DNA of 64,000 nt from RBC038 sp041390625 (GTDB lineage Bacteria > Chloroflexota > Dehalococcoidia > UBA2979). Where the stretch lies: NCBI GenBank assembly GCA_041390625.1, contig JAWKPM010000007.1, positions 62,001-126,000 on the forward strand. The letters run 5' to 3'. Each line of letters opens with the position of its first letter. Position 1 is the first letter of the stretch. The position numbers and the translations under genes were made by a program. Under the pieces are notes generated by a model that ran no database searches, was not told where the DNA came from, and worked only from the letters and a program-made list of their open reading frames with translations. Shown here one piece after another: positions 49,514-57,772 of this stretch.

Positions 49514-50257
49514 ATGCTCCTTCGGTACCTCGGGGTACTGGCCGACGCGCCGCTGGCGTACCTGATGCTGGTCGGCGCGTTTGTCTTCTCGATGCTGGTG
49601 GGACTCACGTTCCACGAGTTCTCGCACGCCTATGTCGCGAACGGCCTCGGTGATCACACGGCGGCACGGCGGGGTCGCCTGAGCCTGAACCCGATGGCGC
49701 ACTTCGACCCGATCGGCTCGACGATGATCCTGTTCATCGGCTTCGGGTGGGCGAAGCCGGTGCCGGTGAACCCCTACGTCACGGCGAATCCGAAGCGGAC
49801 GATGGCGCTGACGGCGCTGGCCGGCCCGGCCTCGAACCTGGTGGTGGCGGGGCTGGCGGCGGTGCCGATCAAGGCCGGCCTCGTGCCGTTCTTCCACCCG
49901 TTCATCAGCCCCTCGATCGCGAGCTTCGCGGCGGAGATCTGGGCGGCGTCGCCCGAGAACCTGATCGGGCTGTTCCTCGGGACCGTGGTGCTGCTGAACG
50001 TGCTGCTGGCGGTGTTCAACTTCCTGCCGCTGGCACCCCTCGATGGGTTCAACGTCGCGGTCGGGCTGCTGCCGGACGACCTCTCGAGGACGCTGCAGAG
50101 CTACGCGGCGTGGGGTCCGGGCATCCTGCTGCTGCTGATCTTCATGCCGTTCCTCTCGAACGGGCAGTTCAACCCCCTCTTCGACGTGATGGGGCCGGCG
50201 ATCGACTTCTTCCTGCGCGTCTTCACGGGCGACGCGGGGCAGGTCACGGTCGTCTAA
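49514..50257 (+). CDS. Site-2 protease-like M50 family metalloprotease
   Basis: 247 aa, at least five membrane helices. Zinc ligands: HEFSH (34-38) and the third Asp in FNFLPLAPLDGFNV near residues 172-185. RLSLNPMAHFDPIGSTM (54-70) is the conserved loop of the YwhC/SREBP subgroup. These proteases cut membrane-spanning substrates within the bilayer; the natural substrate is unknown. The gene is followed 11 bases later by the HD-domain gene, so they form an operon. Confidence 0.92.
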   Translation: MLLRYLGVLADAPLAYLMLVGAFVFSMLVGLTFHEFSHAYVANGLGDHTAARRGRLSLNPMAHFDPIGSTMILFIGFGWAKPVPVNPYVTANPKRTMALTALAGPASNLVVAGLAAVPIKAGLVPFFHPFISPSIASFAAEIWAASPENLIGLFLGTVVLLNVLLAVFNFLPLAPLDGFNVAVGLLPDDLSRTLQSYAAWGPGILLLLIFMPFLSNGQFNPLFDVMGPAIDFFLRVFTGDAGQVTVV

Positions 50258-50268
50258 CGGCGGGCCTC

Positions 50269-50826
50269 GTGACGTCGGACGTGGCCTCGGGCGGGCGGAC
50301 GGGCGTCCTCGGGCGGACGCTCTATCGAGCGCGGCAGTTCTTCACGGGCTTCCGCACCATCCTCGTGCCGTCCGAGGTGCGCATCGCGCGCGAGCTGCTG
50401 ACGCCGGCGGAGCTGGTGCTGTTCGCAGGCATGGAGCCGCGCGACCGCCGCCACTCGATGAACGTGCTGCTGTGGCTGAGGCGGACGGCAGACCTCGAGG
50501 GGGCGCCCGCGCCCTCGAAGATGCTCGAGGCGGCGGCGCTGCTGCACGACGTCGGCAAGGGACGGATGCACGTCGTCGAGCGGGTGGCGTTCGTGATCCT
50601 CAACGCGGTCGCGCCGGGGCTCGTCGAGCGCATCGGGCAGCCGGACGGGCCTCGATGGCGGCAGGGGCTGTGGCGGCTGCGGCACCACGGACGGCTCGGC
50701 GCGGAGATCCTGACCTCGGCGGGGACGGACCCGCGGGTGATCGCGCTCGTGCGGGCGCACACTGAGCACACCCCGGCGAACGACCTCGAGGACGAGTGGC
50801 TGCGGCGGGCCGACCGCGCCTGCTAG
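50269..50826 (+). CDS. HD domain-containing protein
   Basis: 185 aa from GTG 50269. Metal-binding HD motif AALLHDVGKGRMHV near 86-99, with RRHSMNVLLWL upstream supplying the first His, and LRHHGRLGAEILTSAG then VRAHTEHTP for later ligands. The core fits the HD-fold phosphohydrolases that act on nucleotides or cyclic dinucleotides, though no GYP motif is present, so it is not a c-di-GMP HD-GYP enzyme. No RBS is evident. It is downstream of the M50 gene and ends 90 bases before tyrA. Confidence 0.85.
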   Translation: MTSDVASGGRTGVLGRTLYRARQFFTGFRTILVPSEVRIARELLTPAELVLFAGMEPRDRRHSMNVLLWLRRTADLEGAPAPSKMLEAAALLHDVGKGRMHVVERVAFVILNAVAPGLVERIGQPDGPRWRQGLWRLRHHGRLGAEILTSAGTDPRVIALVRAHTEHTPANDLEDEWLRRADRAC

Positions 50827-50869
50827 GCGGATCGGGCCTCGATGGCCGAACGGGGTACCTCGATGCCGC

Positions 50870-50875
50870 TATGAT
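50870..50875 (+). promoter_or_regulatory. Putative -10 (TATGAT) of tyrA
   Basis: TATGAT is the closest match to consensus in the HD-tyrA gap, 41 bases before ATG 50917. No -35 of quality is seen. It would drive tyrA, aroA and the genes behind them. Confidence 0.4.
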
Positions 50876-50916
50876 CGAGATGATTCCGCAACCGCCGACA
50901 GCGTGAGGCCAGACGC

Positions 50917-51945
50917 ATGACCACGGTCGCGATCATCGGAACGGGGCTGCTCGGCGCCTCGATCGGCCTCGGGCTGAAGGCTGCCGGCAAGATCCCCAAC
51001 CTCGAAGTGGTGGGCTCGGACCGACGCCAGGAGCACCTGCGCGCGGCGCGCTCGATGGGCGCCATAGATCGGGCAGAGTCCGACCCGGCCAAGGCTGTAC
51101 GCGGCGCGGCGCTGGTGGTGCTCGCGGTGCCGGTGCTCGGGCTGTACGACGTCATGGAGGACGTGGCGGACGCCCTCGAGCCGGGCGCGGTCGTGACGGA
51201 CACGGGCTCGACGAAGACCGACGTCATGCGTTGGGCGCGCGAACTGATCCCGGCCGAGACCTCGTTCGTGGGCGGACACCCGATGGCGGGCAAGACCGAC
51301 AGCGGGCCCTCGGCGGCGACGGCGGACCTCTTCCAGAACGCGCAGTGGATCCTCGTACCGTCGGTGAACGCCTCGGAAGGGGCGGTCACGGCGGTGGCGG
51401 GGCTGGCGGAATCGCTGGGCGCGAAGCCTCGATACATGGATGCGGAGGAGCACGACGCCTACGTCGCCGCGATCTCGCATCTGCCGCTCATGGCCTCGAC
51501 GGCGCTCTTCCGGCTGACACGCGACTCGGAGGCGTGGCCCGAGATGTCGCTGCTCGCCGCGGGCGGGTTCAAGGACACGACGCGCGTGGCGGGCACGCAT
51601 CCCGACATGGCGCACGACATCGTGGTGACGAATCGCACGCAGATCATCCACTGGCTGGAGCGGTACCGGGAGTCGCTGCGCGAGCTGCAGCAGCGCATCG
51701 CCGACGTCGAGGACGAAGAGGGGCTGTACCGCTACCTCGCCCAGACGAGCATGGAGCACGACGCCTTCATGTCCGGTCAGGTCGGCCGCGTGGAAGTGGA
51801 CCAGAAGGGAAACATGCCCGAGGGCGGGATGGACGACTTCATCTTCGGGTCCTACATCGCAGAGCGGATGCGCGACATCACGAAGCGTTCCGAGGACCGG
51901 CTGGCGGAGCGGGAGCGCGAAGAGCAGATGCGGCGCGAGCATTAG
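50917..51945 (+). CDS. tyrA: Prephenate dehydrogenase
   Basis: 342 aa. NAD-dependent oxidative decarboxylation of prephenate to 4-hydroxyphenylpyruvate. The Rossmann motif is IIGTGLLGASIG (6-17), with VVTDTGSTKTDVM near 91 and FVGGHPMAGKTDSGP near 117, then the His-containing HLPLMASTALFRL near 189. No C-terminal ACT domain is present, so Tyr feedback would act elsewhere. It is 63 bases before aroA, on the same strand. Confidence 0.95.
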   Translation: MTTVAIIGTGLLGASIGLGLKAAGKIPNLEVVGSDRRQEHLRAARSMGAIDRAESDPAKAVRGAALVVLAVPVLGLYDVMEDVADALEPGAVVTDTGSTKTDVMRWARELIPAETSFVGGHPMAGKTDSGPSAATADLFQNAQWILVPSVNASEGAVTAVAGLAESLGAKPRYMDAEEHDAYVAAISHLPLMASTALFRLTRDSEAWPEMSLLAAGGFKDTTRVAGTHPDMAHDIVVTNRTQIIHWLERYRESLRELQQRIADVEDEEGLYRYLAQTSMEHDAFMSGQVGRVEVDQKGNMPEGGMDDFIFGSYIAERMRDITKRSEDRLAEREREEQMRREH

Positions 51946-52008
51946 GCTCGCGGTGGCGCGAGCACTGGCGCATCGCCGGCAGAGGTCCGAGCGCCGAGGA
52001 GGCGGGGG

Positions 52009-53334
52009 ATGAGCGCGACAGGCGACGTGGTGGCGGTGCGGGCGCCTCGACAGTTGCGGGGCACGATCGCGATCCCGGGCGACAAGTCGGTGACGCATCG
52101 AGCGGTGATGTTCAACGCGCTGGCGCGCGGCGAGGCACGCATCGACGGATTCCTCGATGCGGCGGACACGCGCTCGACCGTCGAGTGCATGCGCGCCCTC
52201 GGCGCCGAGGTGCGCGAGCTCGGTGGTGGCGCGCTCGCGATTCGCGGCGGGGGCCGCGGCGGGCTGCACGAGCCTGACAACGTCCTCGACTGTGGCAACT
52301 CCGGCACCACGATGCGCCTGCTGTCCGGCGTGCTGGCGGGGCTGCCGATGCTCTCGGTGCTGACGGGCGACGACTCGCTGCGTCGGCGGCCGATGGCGCG
52401 CATCGTGCGCCCGCTCGCGAGCCTCGGCGCAAACATCACGGCGCGGGCCGAGGGCACGCTGCCACCGGTGGTGATCCGGGGCGGTCCGCTTCGCGGCGGC
52501 CAGACGATCGAGACGCCGGTGGCCAGCGCGCAGGTGAAGTCGGCGCTGCTGCTCGCCTCGCTGGCGGCGGACGGGCCAATCACTGTCGTGCAGCCGGCGC
52601 AGTCGCGAGACCACACCGAGCGGATGCTCGAGGCGATGGGCGCCCGCATCGAGGGGGACGGCGCATCGGTGACGATCACGCCCCCGGCAAACGACCTCGA
52701 GGCGGTCGACGTCTCGGTGCCGGGGGACATCTCGACGGCGGCGGCATGGATCGTCGCGGCCTCGATTCACCCGGACGCGGAACTGCTGCTCACCGGCGTC
52801 GGCGTGAACGAGACGCGCACGGGGCTGCTCGACATCCTCGAGGCGATGGGCGCGCACATCGAACGGCTCGAGGAGCGAACGACGGGCGGCGAGCGCGTCG
52901 CGGACCTGCTCGTGCGGTCCTCGACGCTGCGGGGGACGGTGGTGGGTGGCGACCTCGTGCCGCGCGCCATCGACGAGCTGCCGCTGGTGGCGCTCGCGGC
53001 CGCCTTCGCCGAGGGCGAGACGGTGATCAAGGACGCGGCCGAGCTGCGCGTGAAGGAGTCGGACCGCGTCGCGACGACGGCGGCGAGCCTGCGCGCGTTC
53101 GGCATCGATGTGAGCGAGCACGACGACGGGATGAGCGTGCGCGGCGGCCCCTCGCTGCGGGGCGCGTCGGTGCAGTCCTCGGGCGACCACCGCCTCGCGA
53201 TGCTGGGGGCGGTCGCCGGCCTCGTGGCCGAGGGTGAGACCTCGGTGCACGGGGCGGAGGCGGTCACGGTGTCGTACCCGGAGTTCTGGGCGGAGCTCGG
53301 GCGGCTCGGTGCGACCTCGGTGGCGGCGGTCTAG
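52009..53334 (+). CDS. aroA: 3-phosphoshikimate 1-carboxyvinyltransferase (EPSP synthase)
   Basis: 441 aa. Visible signatures: GDKSVTHRAVMFNALARGEA near 24-43, LDCGNSGTTMRLLSGVLAG near 95-113, VKSALLLASLAADG near 178-191, and LRVKESDRVATTAASLRAFG near 346-365. It joins shikimate-3-phosphate with PEP. GAGGAGGCGGGGG stands before ATG 52009. Downstream genes remA and gmk are spaced only 6 bases away, so an unusual tyrA-aroA-remA-gmk-GNAT run is formed. Confidence 0.96.
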   Translation: MSATGDVVAVRAPRQLRGTIAIPGDKSVTHRAVMFNALARGEARIDGFLDAADTRSTVECMRALGAEVRELGGGALAIRGGGRGGLHEPDNVLDCGNSGTTMRLLSGVLAGLPMLSVLTGDDSLRRRPMARIVRPLASLGANITARAEGTLPPVVIRGGPLRGGQTIETPVASAQVKSALLLASLAADGPITVVQPAQSRDHTERMLEAMGARIEGDGASVTITPPANDLEAVDVSVPGDISTAAAWIVAASIHPDAELLLTGVGVNETRTGLLDILEAMGAHIERLEERTTGGERVADLLVRSSTLRGTVVGGDLVPRAIDELPLVALAAAFAEGETVIKDAAELRVKESDRVATTAASLRAFGIDVSEHDDGMSVRGGPSLRGASVQSSGDHRLAMLGAVAGLVAEGETSVHGAEAVTVSYPEFWAELGRLGATSVAAV

Positions 53335-53340
53335 GCCGCG

Positions 53341-53607
53341 ATGGCGACGGAGCTGGTGCACGTCGGGTTCGACAACCACCTCGCGCTGAACCGCGTGGTG
53401 GCGGTCGCGTCGCCGACGTCGGCGCCGATGAAGCGCCTCGTGGCGCGCTGCAAGACGGACAACCGCGCCATCGACCTGACGGCCGGCCGCCGCACAAAGG
53501 CGGTGATTGTGCTCGACGACGATCGTGTGGTGCTGGTGGCGATCACGCCGGAGACCTTCGCGAGCCGCGCCTCGAACGTGTCGAGCGCCGCCGTGGCGAC
53601 CTCGTGA
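53341..53607 (+). CDS. remA: RemA/YlzA family regulator (DUF370)
   Basis: 88 aa. It begins ELVHVGFDNHLALNRVVAVASPTSAPMKRLV, followed by DLTAGRRTKAVIVLDDDRVVLVAITPETFASR, typical of RemA/YlzA, a DNA-binding regulator of matrix genes in Bacillus. Its position right before gmk, with a GTGA overlap, is the most conserved context of the family. The C-terminal AAVATS is unique to this copy. It is likely to have a regulatory or nucleoid-related role here too. Confidence 0.9.
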   Translation: MATELVHVGFDNHLALNRVVAVASPTSAPMKRLVARCKTDNRAIDLTAGRRTKAVIVLDDDRVVLVAITPETFASRASNVSSAAVATS

Positions 53608-54221
53608 GCAAGGGCGCCTCGGAGCGTCGCGCTGCGCCTCCGCTGCTGGTGGTGATCTCGGGACCGTCGGGCGTCGGCAAGGACACGGTGATGCGTGGCG
53701 CCCTCGAACGGGACGAGCGGCTGACGCGCGCGCTCACGATGACCGACCGGCCTCGACGATCGCACGAGGTCGACGGCGTGCACTACGACTTCGTGACGAC
53801 CGAGGACTTCGAGTCGCAGATCGAGGCGGGGGAGCTCCTGGAGCACGCGGTCGTGCACGGGCAGTACAAGGGCTCGCCTCGACGGCGTGTGCGGGAGGCG
53901 CTGGCATCCGGGCGTGACGTGCTATTGCAGCTCGACGTGCAGGGAGCGCGGACGCTGCGCGCGCTCGTGCCAGGGGCGCTGTTCGTCTACCTCGCGCCGG
54001 ACCCGTCGTCCGACCTCGATGCGCACCTGCGCGGGCGACACGAGGATGAAGCGACGATCGCGCGTCGACGGCAGGACCGCGAGGATGAGCTCGCCGCGGC
54101 CTCGGAGTACGACCACGTCATCGTGAACCGCGAGGGCGACCCGGACGCGGCGGCGGAGGCGCTCGTCGAGCTGCTCGAGCGCGAGCGGGCTCGAGAGGGG
54201 CGCGCGAACCTCGAGGTGTGA
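53604..54221 (+). CDS. gmk: Guanylate kinase
   Basis: 205 aa. Phosphorylates GMP to GDP. P-loop SGPSGVGKDT near 19-28; the GMP-binding residues lie in RPRRSHEVDGVHYDFV and ELLEHAVVHGQYKGSP, followed by DVLLQLDVQGARTLR. The GTG start overlaps the remA stop and the stop overlaps the GNAT start, so all three are translationally coupled. The C-terminus has an Arg/Glu-rich tail. Confidence 0.96.
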   Translation: MSKGASERRAAPPLLVVISGPSGVGKDTVMRGALERDERLTRALTMTDRPRRSHEVDGVHYDFVTTEDFESQIEAGELLEHAVVHGQYKGSPRRRVREALASGRDVLLQLDVQGARTLRALVPGALFVYLAPDPSSDLDAHLRGRHEDEATIARRRQDREDELAAASEYDHVIVNREGDPDAAAEALVELLERERAREGRANLEV

Positions 54222-54682
54222 GCGTCGTGGTCACGGTCGAGGCCCTCACGGCCAAGGACTGGCGGAACGTGCTCGACGTGGATGTCACCGAGGAGCAGCG
54301 CGCGCGCCTCGACTTCCGGTCGATGCTCGAGTTCCTCGCCGAGGCGCGATTCCACCTCGACTTCGCGCCCTGCGCCATCCGGGCGGACGGCGAGATGGTC
54401 GGCTTCGTCAGCTACGGGGCACCGGCTGACGATCTGGCTCGGTGGTGGATGCCGCTGCTGATCATCGACCGCAGGCACCAACGACGCGGATACGGGCGGG
54501 CGGCGCTCGATGCGATCGTGGCGGACGTGCGGGAGCGCGCGCCGGACGCGACTGCCCTCGGCCTTTCCTATCACGCCTCGAACGAGGCAGCCGCCTCGCT
54601 CTACCGAAGCGCGGGGTTCGTGGAGACCGAGGCCAACGAGCGCGGCGAGCGGGTCGCGTGGCTGCCGCTTCGGCAGGGGTGA
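54218..54682 (+). CDS. GNAT family N-acetyltransferase
   Basis: 154 aa from GTG 54218. Acetyl-CoA motif IDRRHQRRGYGRAALDAIV near 87-105, then ALGLSYHASNEAAASLYRSAGFVET, the spermidine/BltD-like pattern, and a final ERVAWLPL strand. The substrate is not known. It is the last gene before the T-box leader and is coupled to gmk by a GTGA overlap. Confidence 0.88.
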   Translation: MSVVVTVEALTAKDWRNVLDVDVTEEQRARLDFRSMLEFLAEARFHLDFAPCAIRADGEMVGFVSYGAPADDLARWWMPLLIIDRRHQRRGYGRAALDAIVADVRERAPDATALGLSYHASNEAAASLYRSAGFVETEANERGERVAWLPLRQG

Positions 54683-54703
54683 TGCGATCGGCCTCGAGGT
54701 GCC

Positions 54704-54709
54704 GTATCC
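54704..54709 (+). promoter_or_regulatory. Putative -10 (TATCCT) of the trp T-box transcript
   Basis: TATCCT, like the -10 of the EF-G gene, places transcription start near 54716, just before the first T-box stem. The -35 is not clear. Confidence 0.4.
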
Positions 54710-54714
54710 TTGTT

Positions 54715-55050
54715 CGGCGTACATAGAGACGTCGAACGGGACGAGTACGCCGCGTTGCGGGGCCACAGAGAGCCGGGAGAGGTGAGAGCCCGGCGCCCGA
54801 CGAGCAGCGGCCGAATGGACCCGGGAGTCTCGACCCGAACGGGAAGCCTCGCGAGGCGACCCCAGTAGGCGTCGACGGTGCGGGCGCCGTTATCCAGGCC
54901 CAGGGCATCGCCCACCTCGAGCGTCGTTGGCGCCTCGAGGGCCGGGGCCGTGCCTCGAATGAGCGCGTGGCGCCTCGGTGATCCGGGTGCGCGACGCGGA
55001 ATACGGGTGGCACCGCGTGACCATCGCCCCGTTTGGGCGGTGGTCTTTTT
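54715..55050 (+). ncRNA. T-box riboswitch, tryptophan specifier (UGG)
   Basis: The leader contains AGAGAGCCGG (54767-54776) of the stem I region, the specifier-loop motif GAATGGACC with GAA at 54813 and the triplet TGG (Trp) at 54816-54818, and the T-box sequence GGGTGGCACCGCG at 55005-55017, immediately followed by a terminator hairpin. The bulge TGGC would pair with the tRNA end GCCA, and bacterial tRNA-Trp normally has G73. Uncharged tRNA-Trp should stabilise the antiterminator and let the trp genes be transcribed. Stem II/III details were not folded base by base. Confidence 0.88.
55019..55050 (+). terminator. T-box intrinsic terminator
   Basis: GACCATCGCCC, loop CGTTT, GGGCGGTGGTC, then TTTTT. 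One U-G pair interrupts the 11-base stem. It overlaps the end of the T-box sequence, as required for the switch. Confidence 0.92.
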
Positions 55051-55132
55051 GTTTGGCCGTTGATGCCGGGTGCTGATGCCGCAGGCACGGCCGAGCGGGA
55101 CAATCGAAGTGGTGCGGAAGATGGAGTGGACG

Positions 55133-55273
55133 ATGAGCGTGACACCGACGGCTGCGCGCCGCCTCGAGGTTCGCCTCAAGGCACGGGCGAGCGGCTGGTG
55201 GCGCGGCTGGCGCAGCTCGCGCCCGCACCTCGCTGCGTCCACCCTCGCCTGCAGTCCTGGAGCCGACCGATGA
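55133..55273 (+). CDS. Small upstream ORF coupled to trpE, with Trp-Trp-x-x-Trp
   Basis: 46 aa from ATG 55133, with GGAG 6 bases upstream. It contains ASGWWRGWRSSR, three Trp in five residues, and its stop TGA overlaps the trpE start (ATGA at 55270-55273). It could be a leader peptide whose translation slows when Trp-tRNA is short, or chance coding in GC-rich leader DNA. No separate attenuator hairpin follows it, so any effect would have to work by coupling to trpE. It lies after the T-box terminator, so it would be expressed only when the T-box is on. Confidence 0.35.
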   Translation: MSVTPTAARRLEVRLKARASGWWRGWRSSRPHLAASTLACSPGADR

Positions 55274-56763
55274 CGACACGCGCACACGCGGCCACGATGA
55301 CCGACTTCACTCCCTCGCTGGCCGAGGTGCGACGGATGGCCGGACAGGCCACCGTCGCGCCGATCTACCTCGATGTACGCGCGGACCTCGAGACGCCGGT
55401 GTCGGCGTTCCTCAAGATCGCGCGCGGTCCGTACTCGTTCCTGCTGGAGTCGGTGGAGGGAGGCGAGCGCGTGGGGCGCTACTCCTTCATCGGCACCGAG
55501 CCCTATCGCGTGATGGCCTCGAACCACGAGGACGGCGACCCGCTGAAGGAGGTCGAGGCGGAGGTCGCGCGGCTGCGCTCCGTCGAGATCCCCGGGCTGC
55601 CTCGATTCCACGGGGGCGCGGTGGGGTACCTCGGCTACGAGGTAGCCGGGCACTTCGAGCGGCTGGGGGCGCCGGAGCGTGACGCCCTCGGCGTGCCGGA
55701 GTCGTGGCTGATGTTCACGGACACGATGCTCGTGTTCGACCACCTCATGCACACCATCAAGATCGTCTCGCACGTGCGCCTCGATGGGGACATCGACGCC
55801 TCGTACGAGCAGGCGCGCTGGAAGATCGAGCAGCTCCTCGAGCGGCTCTCGCAACCGCTGACGGCGCTGCCGTACGCGCCGTTCAGTGGACCTCGAGGGC
55901 GCGCGGTCAGCTCGAACTGGAAGCGCGAGGACTACCTCGAGGCGGTGGAGCGCACGAAGCAGTACATCATCGACGGGGACATCATCCAGGCGGTGATCTC
56001 GCAGCGGTTCTCGCGCGAGACCGGCGCGCACCCCTTCGAGGTGTATCGCAGCCTGCGGGCGATCAACCCCTCGCCGTACATGTACTTCCTGCAGTTCGAC
56101 GACACGTACATCGTCGGCGCCTCGCCGGAGCTGCTCGTGAAGGTCGAGGACGGGCACATCGACTACCACCCGATCGCGGGGACGCGTCCTCGAGGCCCGA
56201 ACGCCCTCGAGGACCATCGCCTCGCGGAGGAGCTGCGCGCGGACCCGAAGGAGATCGCGGAGCACGTGATGCTGCTCGACCTCGGACGGAACGACGTCGG
56301 GCGCGTGGCCGAGGTGGGGTCGGTGCACGTCAGCCAGCAGCTGGAGATCGAGTACTACTCGCACGTCATGCACCTCGTCAGTCACGTCGAGGGGACGCTG
56401 CGCAAGGACCTCTCGCCGTACGACGCGCTGCGGTCCTCGTTCCCGGCCGGCACGGTCTCGGGTGCGCCGAAGATCCGGGCGATGGAGATCATCGCGGAAT
56501 TGGAGCCCGACAAGCGCGGCCCGTACTCGGGTGCGGTCGGCTTCTTCGATCTGTCGGGCAACGTCGAGACGTGCATCACGATCCGAACGCTGGTGATGAA
56601 GGACGGCTGGGCGCACGTGCAGGCGGGCGGCGGCATCGTCTACGACTCGGACCCGGTGAAGGAGTTCGAGGAGACCGAGCACAAGGCGCGCGCGCTGCTG
56701 CGCGCGATCGACGACGCCGAGCGCGGCGAGGGCGGGGCGCCCGCGGGCAGCCTCGGCTACTAG
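55270..56763 (+). CDS. trpE: Anthranilate synthase component I
   Basis: 497 aa from ATG 55270; ATG 55297 is an alternative. Converts chorismate to anthranilate with TrpG. The N-terminal Trp-binding element reads GPYSFLLESVEGGERVGRYSFIG (the LLES motif). Core motifs are AVISQRFSRETGAHPFEVYR, SPSPYMYFL-like NPSPYMYFL, IAGTRPRGPNALEDHRLAEEL, LLDLGRNDVGRV, SFPAGTVSGAPKIRAMEII and QAGGGIVYDSDPVKEFEE. It should be feedback-inhibited by Trp through the LLES region. Confidence 0.96.
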   Translation: MTTRAHAATMTDFTPSLAEVRRMAGQATVAPIYLDVRADLETPVSAFLKIARGPYSFLLESVEGGERVGRYSFIGTEPYRVMASNHEDGDPLKEVEAEVARLRSVEIPGLPRFHGGAVGYLGYEVAGHFERLGAPERDALGVPESWLMFTDTMLVFDHLMHTIKIVSHVRLDGDIDASYEQARWKIEQLLERLSQPLTALPYAPFSGPRGRAVSSNWKREDYLEAVERTKQYIIDGDIIQAVISQRFSRETGAHPFEVYRSLRAINPSPYMYFLQFDDTYIVGASPELLVKVEDGHIDYHPIAGTRPRGPNALEDHRLAEELRADPKEIAEHVMLLDLGRNDVGRVAEVGSVHVSQQLEIEYYSHVMHLVSHVEGTLRKDLSPYDALRSSFPAGTVSGAPKIRAMEIIAELEPDKRGPYSGAVGFFDLSGNVETCITIRTLVMKDGWAHVQAGGGIVYDSDPVKEFEETEHKARALLRAIDDAERGEGGAPAGSLGY

Positions 56764-56799
56764 CGCCTCGGGACGACGCCTTCGGACGAGGAGACATCG

Positions 56800-57762
56800 A
56801 TGGCTGGTGGACCGGAGATCGCGACGGCGGCGCTGCTGGTGCGCGAGGACGGCACGGTGCTGCTGGTGCAGCACCACGAGGGACACACCGAGTTCGGTGG
56901 GCGCTGGTCGCTGCCGATGCACGTCGTGGGTGACGAGGAAGTGGCGGAGGACGCCCTCGAGCGGCTGCTGCGCGAGGTGCTGCACGTCGAGCCGGGGCCG
57001 TACGAGTTCGCGGAGACGCTGTACCTCAGCGGCGAGGCGGGCGGTCGCTACATCGTCAACGTGTTCACGTGCGTCGCGTGGGGCGGTGAGCCTCGATACA
57101 CCGGGCGCGCGTATGCGGACGGCGCGTGGGCGCGGCCCGGCGCTGCGGGGGCGATCGACCTCGATCCGGACGTGCGGGCGTGGCTGTTCGACGCGTTCAG
57201 CGAGGACGCCGCAGCCGCAGCGGAGCCGGGCGACGAGCGCGCGATCGTGGAGCAGCTGACGGACGCCCGCGACGAGATGCTCGCCGCGTTCGAGGCGATC
57301 CCGCATCAGTGGCACGATAACGCCCTCGACGAGGCGTGGTCGCCCCTCGATGTTCTCGCGGAGGCGGCGGCCGTCGAGGCGTACACCCTCGATGAGGCGC
57401 AGCGGCTGCTGGTGCCGGGCCACACCTGGCGCGACTTCAACGACGACCAGTGGGCAGCGGACTACCGCGTGCGACCGCCGGAGACGTTCGAGGAGATCCA
57501 CTCGCGCCTCGACGAGACGCGGGCGAACACACGGGCGTGGATCGAGCAGGCGACGCCAGAGCAGCTCGCGACGTTCGGGAACCACCTCGAGCGCGGCGTG
57601 GTGACGGTGGCGGACCGCCTGGAGGACATCGCACGGCGCGAGCGCGAGCACGTGGCGCGGCTGCGCCGGATGCGCGACGCGGCACAGATGACCGACGGCG
57701 CGCTGCCGCTGAGCAACGCGCCCACCGACGAATCAGACGACGGCGCCTCGACGGGCGCGTAA
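56800..57762 (+). CDS. NUDIX-DinB fusion protein with degenerate active sites, in the trp operon
   Basis: 320 aa. Residues about 5-145 are a NUDIX fold: the box starts G44 with E50 and R58-E59, but the two metal-binding Glu expected at 62-63 are His and Val (REVLHVEPG). Residues about 160-295 are a DinB-like helical bundle (WSPLDVLAEAAAVEAYTL, FNDDQWAADYRVRP, RREREHVARL) in which the first metal-ligand His, normally in DVLAHxxxWE, is Glu. Both halves thus look catalytically impaired, more like a ligand-binding pair. It lies 36 bases after trpE and 10 before trpG. A sensor or chaperone for anthranilate synthesis is possible; this is inference. Confidence 0.8.
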   Translation: MAGGPEIATAALLVREDGTVLLVQHHEGHTEFGGRWSLPMHVVGDEEVAEDALERLLREVLHVEPGPYEFAETLYLSGEAGGRYIVNVFTCVAWGGEPRYTGRAYADGAWARPGAAGAIDLDPDVRAWLFDAFSEDAAAAAEPGDERAIVEQLTDARDEMLAAFEAIPHQWHDNALDEAWSPLDVLAEAAAVEAYTLDEAQRLLVPGHTWRDFNDDQWAADYRVRPPETFEEIHSRLDETRANTRAWIEQATPEQLATFGNHLERGVVTVADRLEDIARREREHVARLRRMRDAAQMTDGALPLSNAPTDESDDGASTGA

Positions 57763-57772
57763 GGGGACTTCG

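Noticed and set aside
50869..53379. 836-codon minus-strand frame opposite tyrA and aroA
   Set aside because: Same shadow composition; tyrA and aroA on the plus strand have complete family motifs.
54601..57651. 1016-codon open frame on the minus strand opposite the trpE region
   Set aside because: It is Arg/His/Leu-rich, crosses the T-box terminator and mirrors trpE and the NUDIX gene; a typical GC-rich shadow frame.
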